Below the pieces are notes generated by a model. It worked only from the letters and a program-made list of their open reading frames with translations. It was not told the DNA's origin and ran no database searches. The position numbers and the translations under genes are program-made. A stretch of DNA of 57,250 nt from Clostridia bacterium (lineage in GTDB: Bacteria; Bacillota; Clostridia; Oscillospirales; CAG-272), in the NCBI GenBank assembly GCA_017387685.1, contig JAFOEU010000039.1:1-57250 (forward strand), written 5' to 3'. Position 1 is the stretch's first letter, and each line of letters begins with the position of its first letter. Shown here one piece after another: positions 1 through 7,698 of the stretch.

Positions 1-1821
1 ACGGGTGATTGCGGCTTGCAGATACTTTCCGACAAGACGCGGATCGCCGATTACAAGCTGTATCCGTCGGTTTTCGGTGAGGCGCAGGCTGCGACGGCTT
101 ACGAGCTGATGCTTGCGAAATTCACGGGTGCCGAGGTCGATTATGAAATCAGATATTACGAAAATGAGGAGACAGTTTACGGCTTGAAGCTTTTCTCCTC
201 GCTTTCAGATAGTTATGCCGAGGTATATGAGCCGAAAACGGGGATAGTCAATTCTCCTACGGTCATTACCTACGCGACCAAGGAGAACTACAAGGTCAAG
301 GACACCGAAGCCGCGCGACCTGCGACGCTTATTTTCAAGGTAGGCATCAAGGACGGCGTCCTTTACGCTTACACCGAGAGCGGCGAGGAAATTGCTCCGC
401 TTGTTGATGCGGTTGAATATCTGCGCGCGCGGATAATCCCCGCTTTTGCAATCGAGGATACCGCAACTGCCCCGATGCTGACCGATTTTATCAATTACCA
501 CAATATCGGCGACTGCTTTGTATTCTCGTCGGATGCCGAAATTCTCAAAAAGGTTCGCTCCGCAACACGCTCGGCGCGGCCGATACTCGATTTTTCCGAG
601 GCGGACAGCGTTGATCTTTCCAAGGTCAAGCTTGAAGCTTCAGCCGCGTGTGTCAAGGGAGTTATCATTGATTCCGGACTCCTCACGACCGAGGATGTCA
701 CCGCGCTCCGCGCATACGGTCTCTCGGTATTCCTTGTGACCGAGGAGGATACCGTGTCGATCCACGACGCGGTATTCAAGGGCGCGATGGGAATTATCTG
801 CCCCGATGCTCTGCGGGCTATCGCATATATGGAAACCTATACCGCCGAAACGCTCTGCTTCCCGACGATGATCGTCGCGCACCGCGGCGATATGCAGAAC
901 TGCCCAGAAAACGTACTTCGTTCGTATATTTCTGCGGCAAAGTCGGGCGCGGACGTCATCGAGCTTGATGTTTTTTTGACCAAGGATGGCTATCTCGCCA
1001 TAAATCACGATGCTACTACTTCGAAGTGGGATAAAAAGCTGACCGTCACCGAAAGCACGCGCGCCGAGCTTAAGGCTCTCAAAAACACGCAGAGCTCTGC
1101 CACGGCGGAGGACGAATTTACCTTCTTCGAGGAGGTTATGGATTATTTCTCGAAGAATTATCCCGACGTCGTTTTCCTTGTTGAGATCAAGGATAAGCGA
1201 AACGCCGTTATCGACAAGGTCTACGAGGTCACGAAGGCGGCGGGAATGCTCGATCGTATACTCATAATCTGCACCAACCACGGCATCGTCCGATACGCAT
1301 ATCAGACCTACGGCGTTGCCGTGCAGATGAACCGTTCCTATATCCACGATAAAACCAATCTCAAAGCTACCCTCGCGTATGCTTGTGAGGAGGTTACCGC
1401 GCTCAACAGTTCGTTCTTTACCGTTTGGGGCGATTGCATTTACGATCTCAATAAGTCGCTGCGTCACAGAGGAATCAAATATTCGCCCTGGACTACCACC
1501 ACCGCGGCGGCGACCGATTCGGATTTCGCGCTCGGATATCCCGAGTTTACCACCAACACGCCCCATCACGTTGACGGCTACGCAAGATATCTCCGTGCCG
1601 AGGTAAGCGCGGGCGGGGATGTCAAGGTTTGGCGCGTAAATTATGACGGAAGCGAAAAGCTCGTTACCGATGAAGTAAAGCTCATTGTCCTTGAAGGCGA
1701 GGTCAGCTTCAAGGGCGGCAAGATCACGGGCAGCGGTAGCTTCGCGTTCTCATACAGCTCAAAAATCGGCAATTATACCTATGAAATATGCTCGCAGTCG
1801 CTGATGACGACCAAGCGATAA
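1..1821 (+). CDS. Glycerophosphodiester phosphodiesterase family protein, 5' truncated by window edge
   Basis: The reading frame is open from base 1, so the true start lies outside the window; a TTG at base 16 has no ribosome binding site. The C-terminal half is a GDPD TIM barrel: HRGD near base 880, ENV in place of the usual ENT, ELDVFLTKDG, NHDAT, and later VEIKDK and TNTPH. These carry the catalytic His, metal-binding Glu/Asp and second His of the family, which hydrolyses glycerophosphodiesters to glycerol-3-phosphate and an alcohol. The roughly 280 residues before it end in a stretch resembling the last strands of another GDPD barrel (LSVFLVTEEDTV then GIICPDAL), but no HRG motif is visible, so this may be a degenerate domain. 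The M28 peptidase gene follows after 18 bases. An exported location is likely but the N-terminus is not visible. Confidence 0.82.
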   Translation, partial: TGDCGLQILSDKTRIADYKLYPSVFGEAQAATAYELMLAKFTGAEVDYEIRYYENEETVYGLKLFSSLSDSYAEVYEPKTGIVNSPTVITYATKENYKVKDTEAARPATLIFKVGIKDGVLYAYTESGEEIAPLVDAVEYLRARIIPAFAIEDTATAPMLTDFINYHNIGDCFVFSSDAEILKKVRSATRSARPILDFSEADSVDLSKVKLEASAACVKGVIIDSGLLTTEDVTALRAYGLSVFLVTEEDTVSIHDAVFKGAMGIICPDALRAIAYMETYTAETLCFPTMIVAHRGDMQNCPENVLRSYISAAKSGADVIELDVFLTKDGYLAINHDATTSKWDKKLTVTESTRAELKALKNTQSSATAEDEFTFFEEVMDYFSKNYPDVVFLVEIKDKRNAVIDKVYEVTKAAGMLDRILIICTNHGIVRYAYQTYGVAVQMNRSYIHDKTNLKATLAYACEEVTALNSSFFTVWGDCIYDLNKSLRHRGIKYSPWTTTTAAATDSDFALGYPEFTTNTPHHVDGYARYLRAEVSAGGDVKVWRVNYDGSEKLVTDEVKLIVLEGEVSFKGGKITGSGSFAFSYSSKIGNYTYEICSQSLMTTKR

Positions 1822-1839
1822 ACCGAAAGGAATATTAAA

Positions 1840-3063
1840 ATGAAACTTGAACTTATCAACAAGATCCTCGCCGACACCGCATACGTTCGTATGGGCGGCA
1901 GAGAAGAGGAGAAAAAGGCTGCCGAATATCTCGTCAGCGTTTGCAATGAATTTACAACTGGCGCGTATACCGAATCCTTCCCCGTCGATATGGCGGACAT
2001 CAAGCGCGCAAAGCTTTATGCCGACGGCGAGGAAATTGCTTGCAAGGGATATTTCCTTTGCGGCTCGGGAATTGCCGAGGGCGAGCTTTACTATCTCCGC
2101 TCGACCGATAAATATTCGCTTTCACAGTGCCGAGGCAAGATCGTTATGATCGATTCCTACCTCGGCTATTGGAGATACCGTGATCTCCTTGATAGCGGTG
2201 CGATCGCGTTCATCACTTTCGACGGTAACGTCAACTATGCCGACCGCGATATCGACCAGCGTGAGCTTCGTTCTTACGTAAGCAAGGGCGACAAGCTCCT
2301 CGGTGTCAATATCAACGCAAAGGATGCCGTTCGGATGATCGAGGAGGGCGTCAAGGATATCCGCATCGAGATCGAGCAGGACGAATACGTCGGCAACTCG
2401 CAGAACGTAGTGCTTGAAATGAAGGGCGAGCGCGAGGAATATATCGTATTCACCGCGCATTACGATTCGACCTCGCTTTCCACGGGTGCGTACGACAATA
2501 TGTCGGGCTGTCTCGGACTTCTCCATATGATCGAGTATTTCTCGAAAAATCCGCATTCCTATTCGCTCCGCTTCGTCTTCTGCGGAAGCGAGGAGCGCGG
2601 ACTTCTCGGCTCGAAGGCATACTGCGAGACTCACGGCGAGGAGCTTGACAAGTGCGTGCTCTGCATCAACCTCGATATGATCGGTTGCATTATGGGCAAA
2701 TTTGCATCCTGCTGTACCTCGGAGAAGGATCTCGTGAGCTACATTTCATATATGGGACTCGAGTGCGGCTTCCCCGTAAGCGTATATCAGGGAGTTTATT
2801 CGAGCGACTCGACACCCTTTTCGGATAAGGGCGTGCCCTCGGTATCCTTTGCGCGCCACGCACCCGGCAATACGGGAACCATCCACAACAGCTACGATAC
2901 CAAGGCTCTCCTCACCGCCGAGCAGATCGAGGCGGACAGCGAATTTATCACGAAGTTCGCCAACAGAATGGCGAACGCGGTCTATTGCCCCGTCGCACGC
3001 AAGATCCCCGATAATATGAAGCAGAAGCTTGACGAGTATTTGCTTAGAAAGAAGCCTGAATAA
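1840..3063 (+). CDS. M28 family zinc aminopeptidase with PA-like insert
   Basis: This 407-residue protein has the M28 di-zinc ligand pattern: His207 in AHYDS, Asp219 in AYDNMSG, the Glu251-Glu252 pair in GSEERGLLGS, Asp279 in NLDMIG, and a late His in RHAPGN or TIHNSYD. Residues about 55-165 fit a protease-associated (PA) insert, including RGKIVMID and GAIAFITFDG. No signal peptide is seen, so cytoplasmic release of N-terminal amino acids from peptides is likely. The start follows AAAGGA at a suitable distance and lies 18 bases after the GDPD stop, so the two genes are probably cotranscribed. A strong hairpin terminator follows at once. Substrate specificity cannot be read from sequence. Confidence 0.88.
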   Translation: MKLELINKILADTAYVRMGGREEEKKAAEYLVSVCNEFTTGAYTESFPVDMADIKRAKLYADGEEIACKGYFLCGSGIAEGELYYLRSTDKYSLSQCRGKIVMIDSYLGYWRYRDLLDSGAIAFITFDGNVNYADRDIDQRELRSYVSKGDKLLGVNINAKDAVRMIEEGVKDIRIEIEQDEYVGNSQNVVLEMKGEREEYIVFTAHYDSTSLSTGAYDNMSGCLGLLHMIEYFSKNPHSYSLRFVFCGSEERGLLGSKAYCETHGEELDKCVLCINLDMIGCIMGKFASCCTSEKDLVSYISYMGLECGFPVSVYQGVYSSDSTPFSDKGVPSVSFARHAPGNTGTIHNSYDTKALLTAEQIEADSEFITKFANRMANAVYCPVARKIPDNMKQKLDEYLLRKKPE

Positions 3064-3069
3064 AACTAA

Positions 3070-3096
3070 AAATCCGCCCGAGAGGGCGGATTTTTT
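3070..3096 (+). terminator. Rho-independent terminator after M28 peptidase
   Basis: Nine-base-pair stem (AATCCGCCC with GGGCGGATT) around a GAGA loop, followed by a T run. It begins 7 bases after the peptidase stop codon. The same stem recurs at 3757-3778. Confidence 0.9.
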
Positions 3097-3782
3097 GGCT
3101 GATGACAAACTTTTGTAAAATAAGACAGTGTGTCAGATTGCACAAAGATAGGCAAATTGATATGTTCGCACTATCAAAACGGGGTGCAGGGGGCGAAGCC
3201 CAAATTACGCACATGCTCGTCGACTCTGACGGTTTTCCTTGGAAAACGGCGGTGTTCAGCCGCCGAGGCAGAGCCGACTGTTGAGCTTTGCTCAACTATG
3301 TCATCCTGAGGGCACGTCCGCAGACGTGTGGTGCCCGAAGGATCTCGTGCTGACCGAGTTGTTCCTCGGTCAGCGCGGAACCGGCACGATGGAGTTTGAT
3401 GTGTATTACCGTAAAACTAAAGTCAAAGTACATTGTTAGCACATTCTAAAGATGATATAAACTAAATCACTGCGTAATTTTGTAACTACACAGTGATTTT
3501 CCGTTTCATATATATTCAGTTTTTTGGTGAAGTGCAGACCACTTCGCCAGCACCGCGACGCCCGAGGAACAACTCGGGCGTCACGAGATTCTTCGGGCGC
3601 CAAGCGGTCTGCGGACGCGCCCTCAGAATGACATCGTAAGCGATGAAGGGGGCTGCGCCCCCTTCACCCCTGCTTGCAAGTGCTAACATAGCTTTCTGTT
3701 TTTTGTACATATTGCTATATACTTGATAAAATTGACACTTTGTCAGTAAGCTGAAAAATCCGCCCGAGAGGGCGGATTTTTC
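3097..3782. repeat. Nested palindromic intergenic element (MITE-like, no ORF)
   Basis: No gene is supported here. The stretch is nested inverted repeats. The outer ends are inverted copies of a terminator hairpin plus a GCTnA-TGACAAA tail (from 3070 and back from 3778). Inside, 3160-3202 and 3646-3690 are inverted arms (TGTTCGCACT...GGGGTG versus its complement). Innermost arms are about 3299-3378 and 3544-3635. The two innermost arms hold the same pair of hairpins, but the stem bases differ in compensating pairs: CTGACCGAG/CTCGGTCAG in one and GACGCCCGAG/CTCGGGCGTC in the other, around an identical TTGTTC loop. Short open frames inside are not gene-like. Confidence 0.75.
3757..3782 (+). terminator. 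Second copy of the 3070 terminator stem
   Basis: The stem AATCCGCCC-GAGA-GGGCGGATT is identical to the one after the M28 gene, but no gene lies directly upstream on either strand. It sits at the right end of the palindromic element, immediately before the promoter of the next gene. Confidence 0.7.
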
Positions 3783-3811
3783 TTGACAACAAGGAGTTTT
3801 TATGATAAAAT
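3783..3811 (+). promoter_or_regulatory. Sigma-A type promoter for the 3857 gene
   Basis: TTGACA at 3783-3788, 17-base spacer, TAAAAT at 3806-3811. Transcription would begin near 3818, which argues against a start codon there and for the ATG at 3857. Confidence 0.75.
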
Positions 3812-3856
3812 ATAATCATGGAGATGCCCAAATATTCACACAGAAAGGATATTGAG

Positions 3857-4591
3857 ATGAAAAAAGTTTTGACTGCTTTGCTTGTATCGATTCCCTCGCT
3901 TTTGCTGTGCGCTTTGATAGTTTTTGGCGTGTTTTTGATGAAGATTCCCGTCACTCAAAAATCCATCGATCTGCTCGAAAAGGGAATGACCTTTGCTGAG
4001 GTCTTTGAGGTGTTAAAAAGTGATATAATTATTACACCGATTTCGGAAGCGGATGTTGAAAAGGCTAAATATGAGCTTTCTATTTTGTTTCCCAATGATG
4101 CTATAAACTATCTTGGAGAAGATTACGAAACGTTTTCGTGGCGTCAATATCAAATTTTTGAATGGCAGATGGAAAACGAAGATAACTTTATGATCTTTTT
4201 CGGAAGAGAAACCGGAGCGGATGGGTACGGAAAACTTGCTCGGCTTTCCATTAAGCGATCTGAATGGGAGCGCGAAAAAAGTGAAGGTCGTGAATTCAAT
4301 GAGAATAATGAAAATATCAAAATGAAGTATGTTTACGTATATGCTGTAAACGAACACGGCTTAGTTGCTTCTTGGGGAGATAATGATTCGGTTTTCATTG
4401 AATATGTAAACGCGGATAAGTTCTTCAATCACTACTGCTCGCTTGCGGTTTATTATGATGAGAGTACTTTTAAAAAAGAAGATGGTTACATTGACGATCG
4501 AATTATTGGTAGGACTAATTATTTACACAGTGTAAAAGCTGTTTCTATACGCTTCACCGATCCCGAAAAGGGCGAGCCTCAGTTTGGATAA
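3857..4591 (+). CDS. Hypothetical membrane-anchored protein
   Basis: The protein has 244 residues, with a basic N-terminus and one hydrophobic segment at about residues 5-25 (signal anchor), followed by an extracytoplasmic part. A short helix motif, KGMTFAEVFEVLKSD, right after the anchor resembles the start of SmpA/BamE-like folds, but the match is too short to name the family. The ATG at 3857 is preferred because it follows AGAAAGGAT and lies downstream of a consensus promoter; an in-frame ATG at 3818 coincides with the predicted transcription start. The gene is more AT-rich than its neighbours, which could mean recent acquisition. A terminator follows. Function unknown. Confidence 0.7.
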   Translation: MKKVLTALLVSIPSLLLCALIVFGVFLMKIPVTQKSIDLLEKGMTFAEVFEVLKSDIIITPISEADVEKAKYELSILFPNDAINYLGEDYETFSWRQYQIFEWQMENEDNFMIFFGRETGADGYGKLARLSIKRSEWEREKSEGREFNENNENIKMKYVYVYAVNEHGLVASWGDNDSVFIEYVNADKFFNHYCSLAVYYDESTFKKEDGYIDDRIIGRTNYLHSVKAVSIRFTDPEKGEPQFG

Positions 4592-4597
4592 ATGAAA

Positions 4598-4626
4598 AAG
4601 CACGGGTGTTAAATCCGTGCTTTTTT
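4598..4626 (+). terminator. Rho-independent terminator
   Basis: AAGCACGG and CCGTGCTT stem with T6 tail, 6 bases after the stop of the 3857 gene. Confidence 0.85.
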
Positions 4627-4700
4627 ACGCTGAAGGCTTGACTTTTTTTCCAAAATATTGTATCATTATATCAACATCAAAGAAAGGCAAGGTCAAAATA

Positions 4701-7502
4701 ATGACTAAACGTATTCTAAGCTTCATTTTGGCACTCACATTTGTGATCTGTCTGCTCCCCGCAAGTGCCCTCTCGGCTTTTGCCGAAGCGACCGTTATTG
4801 AAACTAAATGGTCGAACGGTGCTGTGGGCGGTCCCACCAACTCGAACAAGTACAAGTTCATTTCCAACGCAAACTACCGCACCTCCGATATCATCACTAT
4901 CGCAAAGGCGGGCACCAAGGTTTATTATACCGCCCCCACCAAGGCGGGTATCGGACACACGCTGTTCGCTGTTTCCGTTTGGGTACAGGAAAACGGCGAG
5001 TGGGTCGTTGACAAGGCGGCGGCTAATGTCGACGGTACTTTCGCTTACGGCAAGAGCATCGGTCAGACCGTTGTCTCGGGCGGTATAAGATACGAGTTCA
5101 TTACCGATAAGGATAACCAGTCGATCCGCTTCTCCTACGCCGCAGACGGTGACGGAAGCACTCCCGTTATCTATGCGGAGCCCACGACCGAGCCCTCGAC
5201 TCTCGATCAGCTGAACGCGCGCAACTTCACCGCTACCTTTGATGCCAACGGCACCATCGGCAACCTTCAGTGGTTCTGCGGATACGCATCCTCCGCGACC
5301 AACACCAACGGTTCGGCAAAGGAGGTACGCCACGCATCTGCGGCGTATGCCTTCTCGGGACTTATCCGTGTTCCCAAGGCGGGCACGAAGATCACCTACT
5401 CCTCCGCATCCAATAACAACGCCTTCAATGCCTTCACGCGCTATAAGCTTGAGGGCGGCAGATACGTTTACGATATCGGTTATGACGCGCAGAGCACCCT
5501 CGTAAAGAACGGCTCTACCTATACCTACGTTACCGAGTACGATAACGAGGTCATCCGCCTTTGCGTTAAGGCAGACAAGAATTATACCGATATCGCAGTT
5601 CCCGCTCCCGTGACAGTTAAGTGGGAGCAGACCAATTTGCCCGGAACGGCTTCGGGCAACGTCGAGCTTAAGACCGAATGGCCCGCTGCCGAGCTTATCA
5701 GTATGGTCACCGGTGCTCCCCTCATCGCGACCTCCGAGGTCAAGGGGCTTCAGTGGTACGACGGCTACGTAGGCTCGCAGTACCACGACAGTCAGGCGTT
5801 CAAGATCGCAAACGGCAACGCGGATTACGATTATTCCGACGTCTTCACCGTTCCGAAGGCGGGTACTACCGTTTACTTCTTCGACCAGACCTTCACTGAT
5901 TTCGACGGCAGCTCCTATGCTTCGACAAGCGTTATGACCATCTCGCATTGGAAAAAGGAAGGTTCAAATTGGGTATTTGATAAGTCGAAGGAATACCTCA
6001 ACGGATGTGACGTTTATAACGTCCTTATGACCAAGAATTACCGCCTCTACTCCTACACCACCACCGAGGATAACGAAAACCTCCGCATTTGTATGCGTTA
6101 CGCGGCAGTTTACTCGACCGAGGAGGAGATCATTCCCCCCATTTACCTCGTTGAGCCCACCGATTTTAAGACTATCGACAAGACCGGTGCGTTGACCGAT
6201 GCGTCTTACACCGATCCCTCGGGCGCAAAGGTTGATTACAAGATCTACCTCCCCGCAGGCTATACCGCAGATAAGCAGTACACTCTCGTTTTCGATAACT
6301 CCGCAGATTCCGCTATTGCAAACGCGCTTGTCGGTAAGAATTATAACGGCATCGTCCTCGCATACGCGGGCAATCTCGATGTTTCTCTCCGTCTTTTCGA
6401 TGAGGTAGTCAAGAACTATCCCGTTAAGGTTTCCGATCTTCTTGCAGTAGGTGACGAAAAGCTCGCGAAGCATTTCGTTGATTTTGAGATCATCAGACTT
6501 TGCGAGGCTATGGTAGTTACCTCGAACAATGTTCCCTCCGCAAAGTACGCATCCCTCAAGGCTATGTCTTCGTTCGCATCGGCAGAAGAAGCGGCTCTTT
6601 GGCTCGTCGGCGAGACTGAGGACTACTATGACGTTCTCGATGGAGTCAAGATGTACGCGATCGGTGACAGCTATTTTGGCGGCTCACAGCTCGGTCAGCA
6701 CCAGACCTGGGTCAACCTTCTCGGTTACAAGTACGGTATGACCTTCCACAACTACGGTATCGGCGGCAACACCGTTGCAACCGCGCGCGGTCAGTCGGGC
6801 AATCAGCCTCCTATGCACACCCGTTACGATCAGATGCCCACGGACGGCGACATCTACATCATCGAGGGCGGACGAAATGACCGTCATTACAGCGTTCCCT
6901 TCGGTGATAACGACAGCACGAAGACATCCACCTTCAAGGGTGCGCTCAACGTGATCATTCAGGGCATTCGCGCGAAGAATCCCGATGCCTTCATCGTTCT
7001 CGTAACTCCTTGGAGCTATGCTACCGAAACGGGTTATCTCGGTACCAATAACGATTACGCCGACGCGATGAAGGAGCTTGCCGAATACTATAACGATCCT
7101 CACGTCGTTTGTATGTACGCGGCAGATGCGGAGTACACCGGCGTTGATATGGCTGATGCGAAGTTCCGCGCAAAATATTGCCAGACCGCAAGTGACGTCA
7201 GCCACCTCAATGCAGACGGTATGTACCTCGTAGCACCTAAATTTGATAAGTGGCTCGCAGAGGCTTACGCGAAGTTCAAGGGCGCAACCCTTACCAACTC
7301 CGCAGAGGCAGAGCAGTTCCTCACTATTGAAGAGGAACCCGAGACCACCGCCGCTCCCGAGACCGAGGCACCTACAGTGACCGAAGCTCCCACGCAGACC
7401 GAGCCCGCGCCCGAAAAGAAGGGATGCGGCTCCATGATCGCAGGCGGTGCGGCAATTATCGCCATCCTCGCAACCGCTGTTGTTTTCAAGAAGGAAGACT
7501 GA
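4701..7502 (+). CDS. Secreted, C-terminally anchored SGNH/GDSL hydrolase with three N-terminal repeats
   Basis: A 933-residue protein with an N-terminal signal peptide ending near ALSAFAEA. Three repeats share a (K)AGTK/T-V-Y/T-Y/F core near residues 68, 224 and 384, a spacing of about 158, suggesting tandem beta-rich, possibly glycan-binding, modules. The SGNH catalytic domain is near residues 640-850: GDSYFGG (Ser657), GIGGN, EGGRND and the terminal D-x-x-H in DVSHLNADG. This family removes acyl groups from polysaccharides or lipids. The C-terminus has a Thr/Pro/Glu-rich spacer, EKKGCGS, a hydrophobic helix and the basic-acidic tail KKED. ATG 4701 is chosen because AAAGGCAAGG precedes it and the signal peptide begins there. 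The deacylation target is unknown. Confidence 0.85.
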   Translation: MTKRILSFILALTFVICLLPASALSAFAEATVIETKWSNGAVGGPTNSNKYKFISNANYRTSDIITIAKAGTKVYYTAPTKAGIGHTLFAVSVWVQENGEWVVDKAAANVDGTFAYGKSIGQTVVSGGIRYEFITDKDNQSIRFSYAADGDGSTPVIYAEPTTEPSTLDQLNARNFTATFDANGTIGNLQWFCGYASSATNTNGSAKEVRHASAAYAFSGLIRVPKAGTKITYSSASNNNAFNAFTRYKLEGGRYVYDIGYDAQSTLVKNGSTYTYVTEYDNEVIRLCVKADKNYTDIAVPAPVTVKWEQTNLPGTASGNVELKTEWPAAELISMVTGAPLIATSEVKGLQWYDGYVGSQYHDSQAFKIANGNADYDYSDVFTVPKAGTTVYFFDQTFTDFDGSSYASTSVMTISHWKKEGSNWVFDKSKEYLNGCDVYNVLMTKNYRLYSYTTTEDNENLRICMRYAAVYSTEEEIIPPIYLVEPTDFKTIDKTGALTDASYTDPSGAKVDYKIYLPAGYTADKQYTLVFDNSADSAIANALVGKNYNGIVLAYAGNLDVSLRLFDEVVKNYPVKVSDLLAVGDEKLAKHFVDFEIIRLCEAMVVTSNNVPSAKYASLKAMSSFASAEEAALWLVGETEDYYDVLDGVKMYAIGDSYFGGSQLGQHQTWVNLLGYKYGMTFHNYGIGGNTVATARGQSGNQPPMHTRYDQMPTDGDIYIIEGGRNDRHYSVPFGDNDSTKTSTFKGALNVIIQGIRAKNPDAFIVLVTPWSYATETGYLGTNNDYADAMKELAEYYNDPHVVCMYAADAEYTGVDMADAKFRAKYCQTASDVSHLNADGMYLVAPKFDKWLAEAYAKFKGATLTNSAEAEQFLTIEEEPETTAAPETEAPTVTEAPTQTEPAPEKKGCGSMIAGGAAIIAILATAVVFKKED

Positions 7503-7698
7503 TGATCTGCTTTGCAGAGTGATAATCTGCTAAAGCAGAGTGATAATCGCGCACGGCGCGAGTGATAATTTGCCTACGGCAAAGTAAAGAGGAATACTTG
7601 AAGTAATCTTAATCGATTGCTTTAAGTATTCCTCTTGTTTTATCGCTTTGCCCGAAGGGCAAATTATCACTCTTGCGAAGCAAGATTATCACTCCGCC
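7503..7698. repeat. Inverted array of short variable-stem hairpins with constant AGTGATAAT linker
   Basis: The left half (7507-7585) holds four short stem-loops (CTGC/GCAG, CTGC/GCAG, CGCGC/GCGCG, TTGC/GGCAA) separated by AGTGATAAT. The right half (about 7643-7712) holds three more (TTTGCC/GGCAAA, TTGC/GCAA, CGC/GCG) with the linker in reverse complement, ATTATCACT. A large hairpin lies in the middle. The stems differ while the linker is constant. The right half runs into the M20 gene, supplying its last codons (V-I-I-R-stop). Confidence 0.8.
7587..7640. terminator. Bidirectional terminator between convergent genes
   Basis: AAGAGGAATACTT and AAGTATTCCTCTT arms around a long loop, with T-rich flanks. 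It sits at the centre of the hairpin array and between the SGNH gene (+) and the M20 gene (-), so it can serve both. Confidence 0.7.

Noticed and set aside
640-1569. 309-codon minus-strand open frame
   Set aside because: It is a shadow of the GDPD gene, with no domain and no start signals.
3102-3710. Several 60-66 codon open frames in the palindromic element
   Set aside because: They run through inverted repeats and hairpins, have no start signals, and translate repeat sequence.
7503-7698. CRISPR array
   Set aside because: Units are only about 20 bases, the variable parts are palindromic and the constant part flips orientation; no cas genes are present.
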